A DNA stretch of 64,000 nt, taken from Aureimonas sp. AU22. Its GTDB lineage: Bacteria; Pseudomonadota; Alphaproteobacteria; Rhizobiales; Rhizobiaceae. The notes under the pieces were generated by a model. It saw only the letters and a list, made by a program, of their open reading frames with translations, was not told the DNA's origin and made no database searches. Both the position numbers and the translations under genes were made by a program. Below, piece by piece: positions 56,429-64,000 of the stretch (positions are counted from its first letter, which is position 1; the number at the start of each line of letters is the position of its first letter). The stretch is from assembly GCF_001463745.1 (NCBI RefSeq), contig NZ_BBWJ01000022.1, positions 1-64,000 of the forward strand, written 5' to 3'.

Positions 56429-57115
56429 TCAGATGGTGAGCGCCAGCCTCCTGGCGTTGTCGATATGCACGCCGACGGCATCGGCGGCGCGGGCAGGTTC
56501 ACGGCTCTCGATGGCCTCGATAACGGCGAGATGCTCGCGCATCACCGGCACCACGCGCCCGTCGATCCGGTAGCGCTCGTGGTGGATCAGGCGCAGCTTC
56601 ACCGAGTTGACGCGGTAGGCCATGGAGATGATCGAGTTGCCGAGCGCGTCGATGAACGTGTCGTGCAGACGCCAGTCGATCGCCTGCGCCGCCTGTTCCT
56701 CCTCGCGGGTCAGGGCGCGCGAAAGCGCCATCGCCAGCATCTCCTCGTGCTCGCGGCGCAAGCCCGCCACCACGAGGTCGGGCGCCGAGCGCGTGAAGGT
56801 CGCGACCGCCTCCTTCTCCAGGAACAGGCGGAACTGGAAGGCCTCGCGGATGAGGTTGAGATCGACATGGGCGATCTGGATACCCCTTTGGGGCACCGTG
56901 CGCAGAAGTCCCTCCGATTCGAGGCGCGGGATGATCTCGCGGATGGCGCCGAGCGGCAGTCCGGTGCGCTGGACGAGCTGTCGCTGCGTGACGAACTCGC
57001 CGGGCGCGAAGTCGCGGGAGATCAGCTTCTCGATGATGCTCTCGTAGGCGAGCTCGCGCAGCTTGAGCGCGTCGCCACCCTTCGCTCGCCCGGATTCGCC
57101 CGCGACCTCGTCCAC
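56429..57115 (-). CDS. GntR-family regulator, FCD subfamily
   Basis: 228 residues from GTG 57115. Winged helix LAYESIIEKLISRDFAPGEFVTQRQLVQRTGLPLGAIREIIPRLESEGLLRTVPQRG and FCD domain with FRLFLEKEAVATFTR, IDWRLHDTFIDALGNSII and MREHLAVIEAIESREP. It is encoded three bases after the lyase stop and ahead of the transporter genes, so it is inside the operon it probably governs. A TAACATGTCA near-palindrome at 58034-58043 before the operon is its candidate operator. Confidence 0.88.
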   Translation of the reverse strand: MDEVAGESGRAKGGDALKLRELAYESIIEKLISRDFAPGEFVTQRQLVQRTGLPLGAIREIIPRLESEGLLRTVPQRGIQIAHVDLNLIREAFQFRLFLEKEAVATFTRSAPDLVVAGLRREHEEMLAMALSRALTREEEQAAQAIDWRLHDTFIDALGNSIISMAYRVNSVKLRLIHHERYRIDGRVVPVMREHLAVIEAIESREPARAADAVGVHIDNARRLALTI

Positions 57116-57118
57116 GGT

Positions 57119-58006
57119 TCAGGCCGCCGCCGCTTCGCGGAAGCCGTCGAGCAGGCGGCCTAGCGTCGCCCGTCCGTCCGCGGGGGTGGAAACGAGCGGC
57201 GCGCGCACCCGCGTCCAGCCTTCCTCGCCCGTGCGATGGGCGACCAGCGCCTTGACGGCGGGCGTCACCGGATGGCGCAGCACGGCTTCCACCAGCTCGT
57301 TCAGGGCGGGATCGTCGCGCCCGTCGCGGATCAAAGCCGAGAGGCGGCCGGCCAGGACGTTGGCGAGGCCCGAGATCGCCCCTTGGGCACCGAGTCGCAC
57401 ACCGGCCGCTAGGCTCCGCTCGTCGCCGATCAGGATGGCGAGATCCCGGTGCTCGGCCAGGAGCCGCTCGGTATAGGACCAGTTGCCCGACGAATCCTTG
57501 ACACCGGCGATCGCCTGGGGAAATTCGGCGCGCAGCGCTGCGACCAGCGACACCGGCAGTTCCACCGCGGTGACGGAGGGGATGTTGTAGAGGATGATGC
57601 CGCGCGCGGCTTCGCCGAGCGTCTGCAGAACCTCTCGGAACCAACGCCCGACGCCCTCTTCCGAGACGTTCTTGAAGTAGGACGGGGGCGCCAGGAGGAC
57701 GCCGCGCGCGCCAAGGTTCAGGATCTCCGCGGCCTGCGCGGCGGCGTCGCCGCTGGCGTTCGCCATCACGCAGGCGACCAGCCTGTCGCCGCCAAGGCCC
57801 GCCGCCGCGAACGCGCTCAGCATCCGGCTGCGCTCGGCCTGGTCAATGGACGAGCCCTCGCCGGTCGTGCCGAACAGTGTGACGCTCGCGCATCCCTCGT
57901 CGAGGCAGCGCCGGGCATGGCGAACCGCAACGGCGGCGTCGCATCGGCCTGCCGTGTCGAAGGGCGTCGTCAGCGCGGCCGACAGTCCGAATGGCGATTG
58001 GGTCAT
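57119..58006 (-). CDS. Dihydrodipicolinate synthase/N-acetylneuraminate lyase family protein
   Basis: 295 residues from ATG 58006 with AGGAGG ahead. Canonical active-site features are present: LFGTTGEGSSI (GTTGE pyruvate loop), ILYNIPSVT with the catalytic tyrosine, and IAGVKDSSGNW with the Schiff-base lysine. This contrasts with the tyrosine-less paralogue at 6.9 kb. Next to a sugar-type transporter and GntR regulator it is more likely a sugar-acid aldolase or dehydratase (for example of a keto-deoxy acid) than a lysine pathway enzyme. First gene of the operon. Confidence 0.89.
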   Translation of the reverse strand: MTQSPFGLSAALTTPFDTAGRCDAAVAVRHARRCLDEGCASVTLFGTTGEGSSIDQAERSRMLSAFAAAGLGGDRLVACVMANASGDAAAQAAEILNLGARGVLLAPPSYFKNVSEEGVGRWFREVLQTLGEAARGIILYNIPSVTAVELPVSLVAALRAEFPQAIAGVKDSSGNWSYTERLLAEHRDLAILIGDERSLAAGVRLGAQGAISGLANVLAGRLSALIRDGRDDPALNELVEAVLRHPVTPAVKALVAHRTGEEGWTRVRAPLVSTPADGRATLGRLLDGFREAAAA

Positions 58007-58027
58007 GGTGGATCCTCCTGCCCGATC

Positions 58028-58055
58028 ACTAGCTAACATGTCAGATGGTTGTCAA
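58028..58055 (-). promoter_or_regulatory. Promoter/operator of the DapA-family / sugar transporter operon
   Basis: On the minus strand TTGACA (58055-58050) is a perfect -35 hexamer, 44 bases before the ATG. A TAACATGTCA near-palindrome (58034-58043) lies between it and the weak -10 region near CTAGTG. Placement between -35 and -10 suits a repressor site for the GntR regulator of the operon. Confidence 0.5.
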
Positions 58056-58190
58056 TCGGTCATCGCGGTTCGCGATGCATGGGCGAGCGGAGGAACGGAT
58101 CATGCCTCGACGCCTCGACTTGAATGGAGGGGGCCCATCACCTGTCCTGCGTTCGACCGCGCCCGGGCCGGCGCCCGACCTTGCGAGGCC

Positions 58191-58877
58191 TCAGCGCGAT
58201 TGATCGAGGACGAAGACGACCGGACGATCGTGGCCAAGCATCTCGCGGGTCAGCTCGAGCCTGCTCGAGCCCACCCGCCGCACCTCTGCGGCGGGAAAGC
58301 GGTCGAGGAAACGCTCCACCGGCTCGATCGCCAGCACGCCCTTCGGGCTGTGGTAGTGCATCGGAATGATCGCCCCCGGCCGGATGCGCTCGATCGCCCG
58401 GTCGAGATCGTCGAGCGCGATCGTCGCATGGGCGCCGGTCAGGGCCAGCAGGAGATCGACCTCGCCCGCGAGCGCGTCGAGATGCTCGGGCGGGACGGGA
58501 TTGCCGATGTCGCCCATGTGGAGGACGCGGATGCCGCCGAGTTCGAAGAGGTAGAGGGCGTTGGCGTCGGGATCGCGTCCCCCGAAATCGAAGGTGAGGC
58601 TCTCGTAGGCGGGAAAGGGGCGGATGCGCAGGCCCCCGACGAGCGCCCCCTCCGGCGGCAGTTCGAGCGCGTTCACGACGATCGGATCGCCCGACACGTG
58701 GCTCGGATCGGAATGGAAGCGGTCGGTCGCCGAACTCATGACGACGAGATCGGCGGGCTCGTCGATCCGGTCGAACCCGCTTCCGTGCGCGCCCGGCGTA
58801 TAGGGATCGGTGACGACCGCAAGACCGTCCGCCTCCAGACGGAAGCTCGCATGGGCATAGAAGGTGATCGTCAGCAT
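58191..58877 (-). CDS. MBL-fold protein with degenerate metal motif
   Basis: 228 residues, COG2220-like beta-lactamase fold: ITFYAHASFRLEADGLAVVTDPY at the start, LHMGDIG, and IPMHYHSPKG near the end. The HxHxDH motif that should follow the third strand reads SSATDRFHS, so only its last histidine remains; the late Asp and His ligands are kept. It may bind one metal or none. It is followed on the same strand by the DapA-family operon, but 184 bases and a separate promoter divide them. Confidence 0.8.
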   Translation of the reverse strand: MLTITFYAHASFRLEADGLAVVTDPYTPGAHGSGFDRIDEPADLVVMSSATDRFHSDPSHVSGDPIVVNALELPPEGALVGGLRIRPFPAYESLTFDFGGRDPDANALYLFELGGIRVLHMGDIGNPVPPEHLDALAGEVDLLLALTGAHATIALDDLDRAIERIRPGAIIPMHYHSPKGVLAIEPVERFLDRFPAAEVRRVGSSRLELTREMLGHDRPVVFVLDQSR

Positions 58878-58949
58878 CCGGGTCCTCCGCCGCCGCGCCG
58901 CCGCGGTCCGAAGCGTCCTAGCACCTTGCGCGCCGCCGCGTCCGGCGCA

Positions 58950-59684
58950 TCAGCGCCGGGCGAAGCTGAAGCTGAAGGCGTCGCCGCGATGGTAGTCCTG
59001 CGCGAACAGGACGGCCTCGCCGCGTTTGGTGAAACAGGTCTCGGTGATCAGGAGTGCGGGTTCGAAGTCGGCGAGGTGATGGGCCTTCACCACCTCCCTC
59101 GGCAGCGGCACCGCGGCGACCGTCGCCGTCGACATCACAGGCTCCTTGTCCTGGCCGCGCAGGAGATCGACCACCGAACCGGTCCAGTCAATGGCGTCCG
59201 GATCGCCGCCCGGCAGGTCGTCGATGCGCAGGTAGTTCAGGGAATAGACGAGCGCCTTGCGTTCATGGAAGCGGAGCCGTTCCACCCGCGCCACCGCCGT
59301 CGCCGGGCTGCACTGGAGCGCGTTCGCGACCATCGCGCCCGCCTGCACGGCGCCGACGCCGATCAGCGTGCTGGCGGGGCGGTAGCCGAGCCCGCGCATC
59401 ATCGTCGAGACGCTCTCGAAGCACGTGATGGGCCGCTCCACCATCAGCGTCGCGCCGGCGGTCAGGAAGCGGCCCCGGCCGTGCTGCGTCTCGATGATGC
59501 CGTCCTGTTCCAGGATCTTCAGCGCCTCCCGCAGGGTCGGGCGCGAGCACGCGAAGCGCTGGGTAAGCTGGTCCTCGCTCGGCAGCCTGTCGCCCGGAAC
59601 CAGCGCGCTCCGCTGGATGAGGTCGAGGAGGCCGAGATGGATCTGGTCGACCGCGGAGGGCTTCTTGGGATGGCTACGCGCCAT
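58950..59684 (-). CDS. GntR-family regulator, HutC/UTRA subfamily
   Basis: 244 residues from ATG 59684 with GGAGGA ahead. Winged helix: IHLGLLDLIQRSALVPGDRLPSEDQLTQRFACSRPTLREALKILEQDGIIETQHGRGRFLT. UTRA ligand domain: SVSTMMRGLGYRPASTLIGVGAV, VARVERLRFHERKALVYSLNYLR and the closing YHRGDAFSFSFARR. It is divergent from the binding-protein / amine oxidase / permease genes, which it most likely represses. Confidence 0.9.
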   Translation of the reverse strand: MARSHPKKPSAVDQIHLGLLDLIQRSALVPGDRLPSEDQLTQRFACSRPTLREALKILEQDGIIETQHGRGRFLTAGATLMVERPITCFESVSTMMRGLGYRPASTLIGVGAVQAGAMVANALQCSPATAVARVERLRFHERKALVYSLNYLRIDDLPGGDPDAIDWTGSVVDLLRGQDKEPVMSTATVAAVPLPREVVKAHHLADFEPALLITETCFTKRGEAVLFAQDYHRGDAFSFSFARR

Positions 59685-60097
59685 GCCGGCTCCTCCGTCG
59701 ACACCCGGTCTGGCGGATCGTGACGGGCCTGCCGGACCGGGGGCGGCACGCGCTGGCGGCATGAGGCTCGACCGTCACGATGGGCTCCGGGGCTTGTGTT
59801 GCGCGGCAAGCTCGTCGCCCGTGGCCGGACCCGGCTGCGGGATGAGAGGTCTGACAACTAGCCTACGCTTTTTCGGTCCTGTCAACACGATGCAACGCGA
59901 CGTCGCTAGTGACATCAAGGCCCTCGTTCGTGCTGCACTGCGGGGTGGCGATGAGCGGACGGGATCCCCGGCAAAGCGGATTGACAGGGTTCGGCGCCAG
60001 TGCAAATCTCGAACTCGTCGGACGTCTATCAACGACTGCGACCCGCCGAGGCGAGTGTCCAGCATCCGGCCTACCGATCGAGGGAGGAACCACCATC
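59685..60097. promoter_or_regulatory. Divergent regulatory region of the GntR/UTRA gene and amine-uptake genes
   Basis: 413 bases without a gene. On the minus strand TTGACA at 59885-59880 could be the -35 of the regulator gene. Around it lie TCTGACAACTAG (59850-59861), CCTGTCAACA (59878-59887) and CTAGTGACA (59905-59913), variants of one TGACA/CTAG motif usable by a HutC-type repressor. On the plus strand TTGACA (59981-59986) is followed after 17 bases by AAATCT, a possible promoter for the binding-protein gene at 60098. The rest shows no pattern. Confidence 0.45.
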
Positions 60098-60925
60098 ATG
60101 TCCAAGCGCATGCTCGCGTTCGCCAGCGTCGCCGCGCTCTTTGCCGCGACCATCGCCGCGCAGGCGGGAGCCACGCTCGACCGGGTCACCAGTTCGGGTC
60201 AGTTGAACGTCGCGACCAACAGCGGATGGCCGCCGCAAAGCTTCCTGAACGACAACAACGAGATGGTCGGCTTCGACATCGACGTCGCCAACGAGATCGG
60301 CAAGCGCCTGGGCGCGAAGGTGACCTTCTCGACCCCCGAGTGGCAGGTGCTGACCGGCGGTCACTGGAACGGCCGCTTCGACCTGGCCGTCGGTTCGGTG
60401 ACGCCGACGAAGGCGCGCGCCCAGGTGATCGATTTTCCCGCGATCTACTACTATAGCCCCTATGTCTTCGCGGTTCACAAGGACTCCAAGGCCGAGAGCC
60501 GCGCCGACCTCAACGGCAAGGTGATCGGCGTCGAGACCGGCACCACGTCCGAGGACTACATCCGCGGCCAGCTGCAGATCGACGCGCCCGACCTCGCGCC
60601 CGTCCAGTACGACGTGAAGCCCGGCGAGGTGCGCACCTATGCCAACTCGATGCTGCCCTTCGACGACCTGCGCCTCGGCGACGGGCTCCGGGTGGACGCG
60701 GTGATCGCGCCCGAGCAGACCGTGCTCCAGGCGATCAAGAGCAACTATCCCCTGAAGATCGTGCCGGGCGACTACGCGTTCCGCGAACCGCTCGTGGTCG
60801 TGGCCGACAAGGGCGATCCGGAATGGACGCAGAAGGTCGGCCAGATCGTCGAGGAGATGAAGAAGGACGGCACGCTCTCGACGCTGACCACCAAGTGGTA
60901 CGGCAAGGACTACAGCAAGGACTGA
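60098..60925 (+). CDS. Amino-acid-type ABC periplasmic binding protein (family 3)
   Basis: 275 residues with AGGGAGGAACC ahead of the ATG. Signal peptide about 1-24 (KRMLAFASVAALFAATIAAQAGA). Family-3 fold: LNVATNSGWPPQSFLNDNNEMVGFDIDVANEIGKRLGAKVTFSTPEWQVLTGGHWNGRFDLAVGSVTPTKARAQVIDFPAIYYYSPYVFAVH, then GKVIGVETGTTSEDYIRG. The tryptophan/tyrosine-rich pocket could favour amines or aromatic amino acids. First gene of a three-gene set. Confidence 0.92.
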   Translation: MSKRMLAFASVAALFAATIAAQAGATLDRVTSSGQLNVATNSGWPPQSFLNDNNEMVGFDIDVANEIGKRLGAKVTFSTPEWQVLTGGHWNGRFDLAVGSVTPTKARAQVIDFPAIYYYSPYVFAVHKDSKAESRADLNGKVIGVETGTTSEDYIRGQLQIDAPDLAPVQYDVKPGEVRTYANSMLPFDDLRLGDGLRVDAVIAPEQTVLQAIKSNYPLKIVPGDYAFREPLVVVADKGDPEWTQKVGQIVEEMKKDGTLSTLTTKWYGKDYSKD

Positions 60926-61003
60926 ACGGGTCCGCCGAGCATCGCCCGAAACCGTGGCTTCGCGCCGATGCGCGAGGCCCCGACGTCTCCGCAAGGCCCG
61001 CTC

Positions 61004-62287
61004 ATGTCCTATGTCGACACCTTCTACAAGCGCACGCTGCAGAGCGGCGAGGGGTTCGCGCGCCTCGACCGGGATGCCGAATGCGACGTCTGCGTCGTGG
61101 GCGGGGGCCTGGCCGGTCTCACGACGGCGCTCGAGCTGGCGCGCCGCGGGCGCAGCGTGACGCTTCTGGAGGCCCAGCGGATCGGCTGGGGCGCGTCGGG
61201 GCGCAACGGCGGCTTCGTGAGCCCCGGCTATGCCAACGGGCGCGACGCGATCGTGCCCGTGGTCGGCGAGACGGCCGCCGACGAGCTTCACCGCATGTCG
61301 ATCGAGGGGATGCGGATCGTCGCCGACAACATCGAGACGCTCGGCCTCGAAAGGGCGCGTCCCCAGCCCGGCATCATCGGTGCCCTTCGCACCGACGGCG
61401 AGGCGGAACTCCATCGCACCCGCGACCGGCTGGACCGGAGCTTCGGCTACCGGACGGAGGTCGTCTCCCGTCCCCGGCTCCAGGAACTCCTCCTTTCGCC
61501 CCGCTATTTCCAGGGGCTCCTCGATCCCAACGCCTTCCACATCCATCCTTTGGAATACGCGCTCGGCCTTGCCCGCGAGATCGAGCGGCTCGGCGGCTCG
61601 GTGCGCGAGGGAAGCGCGGTGGTCGAGACGGAGCTGGAATCGGCCGAGAAGCGAGTGCACACGGGCACGGGCACCATCCGGGCGCGCGACGTCGTGTTTT
61701 GCGGCGGTGGATACACGAGCGGGATGCTTCCCGCGCTCCAGCGCAGCTTCCTGCCGATCGCCACCTACGTGCTCCTGACGCGAGAGGCGCCCGAGCTGAT
61801 CGCCACCGCGATCCGGACCCGGGCCGCGGTCGGCGACAACCGGCGGGCGGGCGACTATTACCGCCTCGTGGACGACGGTCGCCGGCTCCTCTGGGGCGGC
61901 AAGATCACGACGCGGACCAGCGAGCCGCGCGCGCTCGGCAAGCTGCTTCGCCAGTCCATGGTGTCGACCTATCCGCAGCTGGCGGAGCTCAAGGTCGAGC
62001 TCGCCTGGTCCGGGCTGATGTCCTACGCGCGGCACAAGATGCCCCAGGTCGGACAGTGGCGCCCGCATGTCTGGTACGCCACGGCGTTCGGCGGCCATGG
62101 TCTCAACACGACCGCGATCGGCGGGCGCGTCGTCGCCGAGGCGATCACCGGCGAGACCCGGCGGATCGAGGCCTTCCGTCCCTTCGGGCTGGACTGGACC
62201 GGCGGGCCGCTCGGCATGCTGGCCGTCCAGCTCACCTACTGGGGCCTCCAGGCATCGGACTGGTGGCGCGAGCGCAAGGCGGCCTGA
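61004..62287 (+). CDS. FAD-dependent amine/amino-acid oxidase (DAO family, PuuB-like)
   Basis: 427 residues from ATG 61004; ATG 60968 would add 12. The dinucleotide motif is CVVGGGLAGLTTALELARRG with an acidic end LLEAQ, followed by GWGASGRNGGFVSPGYANG, typical of gamma-glutamylputrescine oxidase and glycine oxidase-like flavoproteins. C-terminal GGKITTRTSEP and WYATAFGGHGLNTTAIGGRVVAEAI close the FAD site. It oxidises a primary or secondary amine of an imported compound with peroxide as by-product. It sits between binding-protein and permease genes. Confidence 0.9.
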   Translation: MSYVDTFYKRTLQSGEGFARLDRDAECDVCVVGGGLAGLTTALELARRGRSVTLLEAQRIGWGASGRNGGFVSPGYANGRDAIVPVVGETAADELHRMSIEGMRIVADNIETLGLERARPQPGIIGALRTDGEAELHRTRDRLDRSFGYRTEVVSRPRLQELLLSPRYFQGLLDPNAFHIHPLEYALGLAREIERLGGSVREGSAVVETELESAEKRVHTGTGTIRARDVVFCGGGYTSGMLPALQRSFLPIATYVLLTREAPELIATAIRTRAAVGDNRRAGDYYRLVDDGRRLLWGGKITTRTSEPRALGKLLRQSMVSTYPQLAELKVELAWSGLMSYARHKMPQVGQWRPHVWYATAFGGHGLNTTAIGGRVVAEAITGETRRIEAFRPFGLDWTGGPLGMLAVQLTYWGLQASDWWRERKAA

Positions 62288-62315
62288 GCGCCCCATCGAG
62301 AAGGCACGCAGCAAC

Positions 62316-63281
62316 ATGTCGATCGTCCTGCCCACCCGCACCCCGTCGCGCCCCGTCCCCACCCGCTGGGTCTGGATCGTTGCCAGCTTCGCCGTCCTGA
62401 CGGTGCTCCTGCAGCGCATGGGGGTCGCGGCCGGATGGGTCGCCTCACTCACGGGCGCCGATCCCGCGCCGGCGTTCGCGCCCTGGCTCGGGGCCGCCGG
62501 CGTCGCGGCGCTGATCGTCCTCAACGTCGTCGTGATCAACCGGCTCCGGCGTAGCGCACAGATCGTCGCGATCTGGGGCGAACTCGTGGTCCTGCTCCTC
62601 GCCTTCTTCTATTCGTTCGACCTCAGCTTCGCCTTCATCGCCAAGAAGATCGGCTTCCTGATCACGCAGGGCGTCACCACCACGCTCTACATCTCGGCCA
62701 TCTCGATCGTGATCGCGTCGGCGATCGCGCTCGTGGGGGCGGTCGCCAAGCTGTCCCCGAACGGCATCGCGTTCGGCCTGTCGAGCTTCTACACCTCGCT
62801 GTTCCGCGGGCTGCCGCTCCTGATGCAGATCTACATCATCTATCTCGGCCTGCCGCAGCTCGGCTATGTCGTGGGTCCGGTGCCGGCCGGCATCGCCGCC
62901 CTGTCGCTCTGCTACGGGGCCTACATGACCGAGATCTTCCGGGCCGGCATCGAGAGCATCCCGCGCGGCCAATGGGAGGCGTCCGAGGCGCTCGGCCTGA
63001 AGCGGACGCAGATCATGCGTATGATCATCCTGCCCCAGGCGATGCGCATCATCGTTCCACCGACCGGCAATCAGTTCATCGCGATGCTGAAGGACAGCTC
63101 GCTCGTCTCGGTGATGGGCATCTGGGAGATCATGTACCTCGCCCGGACGCAGGGGCAGACCGAGTTCCGTCACATCGAGATGCTGATCACGGCGTCGATG
63201 ATCTACTGGCTCCTGTCCATGGTGCTGGAATACGGGCAGGCCCGGCTGGAACGCCATTTCAGCCGGTCGCTCCGCCGCTGA
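62316..63281 (+). CDS. Amino-acid ABC transporter permease (HisM-type) with extra N-terminal spans
   Basis: 321 residues. About 95 residues with three hydrophobic stretches (19-38, 58-75, 85-104) precede the usual HEQRo fold, which starts near ITQGVTTTLYISAISIVIASAIALVGAVA. EAA motif: FRAGIESIPRGQWEASEALGLKRTQIMRMIILPQAMRIIVPPTGNQFIAMLKDSSLVSVMG. No ATPase gene follows; the next gene is on the other strand. The channel must borrow an ATPase from elsewhere, possibly the GlnQ-type protein at 48.7 kb. Confidence 0.92.
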   Translation: MSIVLPTRTPSRPVPTRWVWIVASFAVLTVLLQRMGVAAGWVASLTGADPAPAFAPWLGAAGVAALIVLNVVVINRLRRSAQIVAIWGELVVLLLAFFYSFDLSFAFIAKKIGFLITQGVTTTLYISAISIVIASAIALVGAVAKLSPNGIAFGLSSFYTSLFRGLPLLMQIYIIYLGLPQLGYVVGPVPAGIAALSLCYGAYMTEIFRAGIESIPRGQWEASEALGLKRTQIMRMIILPQAMRIIVPPTGNQFIAMLKDSSLVSVMGIWEIMYLARTQGQTEFRHIEMLITASMIYWLLSMVLEYGQARLERHFSRSLRR

Positions 63282-63380
63282 CCGGCGAACGCCCGGCCCG
63301 GACCTAGAGGCGCGATCTCCCGGGAGAGGGGACGGTGGGCGCAGCTCCGTCGAGCCCGTCGACCGGGTGTAGCGCCCGCT

Positions 63381-63857
63381 TCAGCCGCGCCGGGCGGCCT
63401 CGATCGCCGCAACGTCGATCTTGCGCATGGTCATCATGGCCGCGAACGCGCGCCTGGCCTCCTCGCCGCCGGCCGCCAGGGCATCGGTGAGGACGCGCGG
63501 CGTGATCTGCCACGAAAGTCCCCAGCGGTCGCGACACCAGCCGCAATCGCTTTCCTGTCCGCCGTTGCCGACGATGGCGTTCCAGTAGCGGTCGGTCTCC
63601 TCCTGCGTGTCGGTCGCGATCTGGAAGGAGAAGGCTTCGGAGTGCCGGAAGACCGGACCGCCGTTGAGGCCGAGACAGGGTATGCCCGCCACCGTGAACT
63701 CGACGGTGAGGACGTCGCCCGCCTTGCCCGACGGGTAGTCGCCCGGCGCGTGGTGAACGGCGGTGACCGCGCTGTCGGGAAAGGTCTCGGCATAGAACCG
63801 TGCGGCCGCCTCGGCATCCCGGTCGTACCAGAGACAGATGGTGTTCTTCGCGACCAT
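63381..63857 (-). CDS. VOC/PhnB-like protein (3-demethylubiquinone methyltransferase-type domain)
   Basis: 158 residues from ATG 63857 with GGAGGA ahead. PhnB-like blocks: ICLWYDRDAEAAARFYAETFPDSAV, VLTVEFTVAGIPCLGLNGGPVFRHSEAFSFQIATDTQEETDRYWNAIVGNGGQESDCGWCRDRWGLSWQITPRVLTD, and MMTMRKIDVAAIEAA. Many members were mislabelled as UbiG-type methyltransferases; no SAM motif is present. Function uncertain. Confidence 0.87.
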   Translation of the reverse strand: MVAKNTICLWYDRDAEAAARFYAETFPDSAVTAVHHAPGDYPSGKAGDVLTVEFTVAGIPCLGLNGGPVFRHSEAFSFQIATDTQEETDRYWNAIVGNGGQESDCGWCRDRWGLSWQITPRVLTDALAAGGEEARRAFAAMMTMRKIDVAAIEAARRG

Positions 63858-64000
63858 GCGTTTCCTCCCGTTCCACGAGACGGGGGGAGCTTCCCGCTTC
63901 GGGCGCGCCGAGGCAAGCGGCATGTGTCCCGTCCGAGGCGGCCAGATTCGCCCGAGGTGGCCGGGGCTCTCAGTGACCGCCGGCCGGCGCCCCGCCGCCG

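Noticed and set aside
63970-64000. Possible C-terminus of a minus-strand gene (GGGAPAGGH then stop) at the window end
   Set aside because: Only nine codons are visible, too little to support a gene.

Overview
The window is very GC-rich and densely coded, with strong third-position GC. It looks like a chromosomal stretch of an alphaproteobacterium of the order Hyphomicrobiales (Rhizobiales). Pointers are the gene order FYDLN-acid protein (TIGR02300) / aroA / cmk / rpsA, a class II (CP4-like) EPSP synthase, a LOV-HWE histidine kinase of the Brucella type, many short 1-8 base start/stop overlaps, and a candidate EcfG-type promoter. Genus is not decidable from sequence reading alone; an Aurantimonadaceae-like or related plant/soil-associated lineage is a guess.

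Layout. 1-6 kb: end of a DUF2252 gene, an OmpR-type two-component pair with tandem operator repeats, a methyltransferase, and an NmrA-type reductase divergent from an HxlR regulator. 6-19.7 kb: a long leftward catabolic operon (peptide-type ABC transporter, second binding protein without signal peptide, amidohydrolase, hydantoin/Asp-Glu racemase, DapA-family lyase, SDR) headed by a VOC protein and a GntR/FCD regulator, with a divergent D-hydantoinase/dihydropyrimidinase. TGTATAC sites lie at both promoters. 19.8-30.4 kb: CPA1 antiporter, blue-light LOV-HWE kinase, small stress-type proteins, a DUF4142/DUF892/manganese catalase cluster, cold-shock protein and an acyltransferase. 30.7-36.2 kb: tRNA-Ala(GGC) and the conserved TIGR02300/aroA/cmk/rpsA block; cmk is fused in frame to a membrane segment, and a near-perfect ParB parS site follows rpsA. 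36.2-45.6 kb: GNAT, a luciferase-like gene broken by one amber codon, hydrolases, a soluble PAS chemoreceptor, lytic transglycosylase, PQQ-type dehydrogenase lipoprotein and an aldose-epimerase homologue.

45.8-63.3 kb holds three further GntR-linked uptake/catabolism modules: (a) an amino-acid ABC transporter with a PLP aminotransferase-V enzyme and a second dihydropyrimidinase; (b) a sugar-type ABC transporter with a GntR regulator and a DapA-family lyase; (c) an amino-acid-type binding protein, FAD amine oxidase and permease without an ATPase, controlled by a GntR/UTRA regulator. The common theme is scavenging of nitrogen-containing small molecules (cyclic amides, amino acids, amines), each module having its own transporter, enzymes and GntR switch. 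Substrates are inferred only at class level. A short palindromic repeat related in three intergenic places, several clear stem-loop terminators and a decayed flavin monooxygenase fragment complete the picture.
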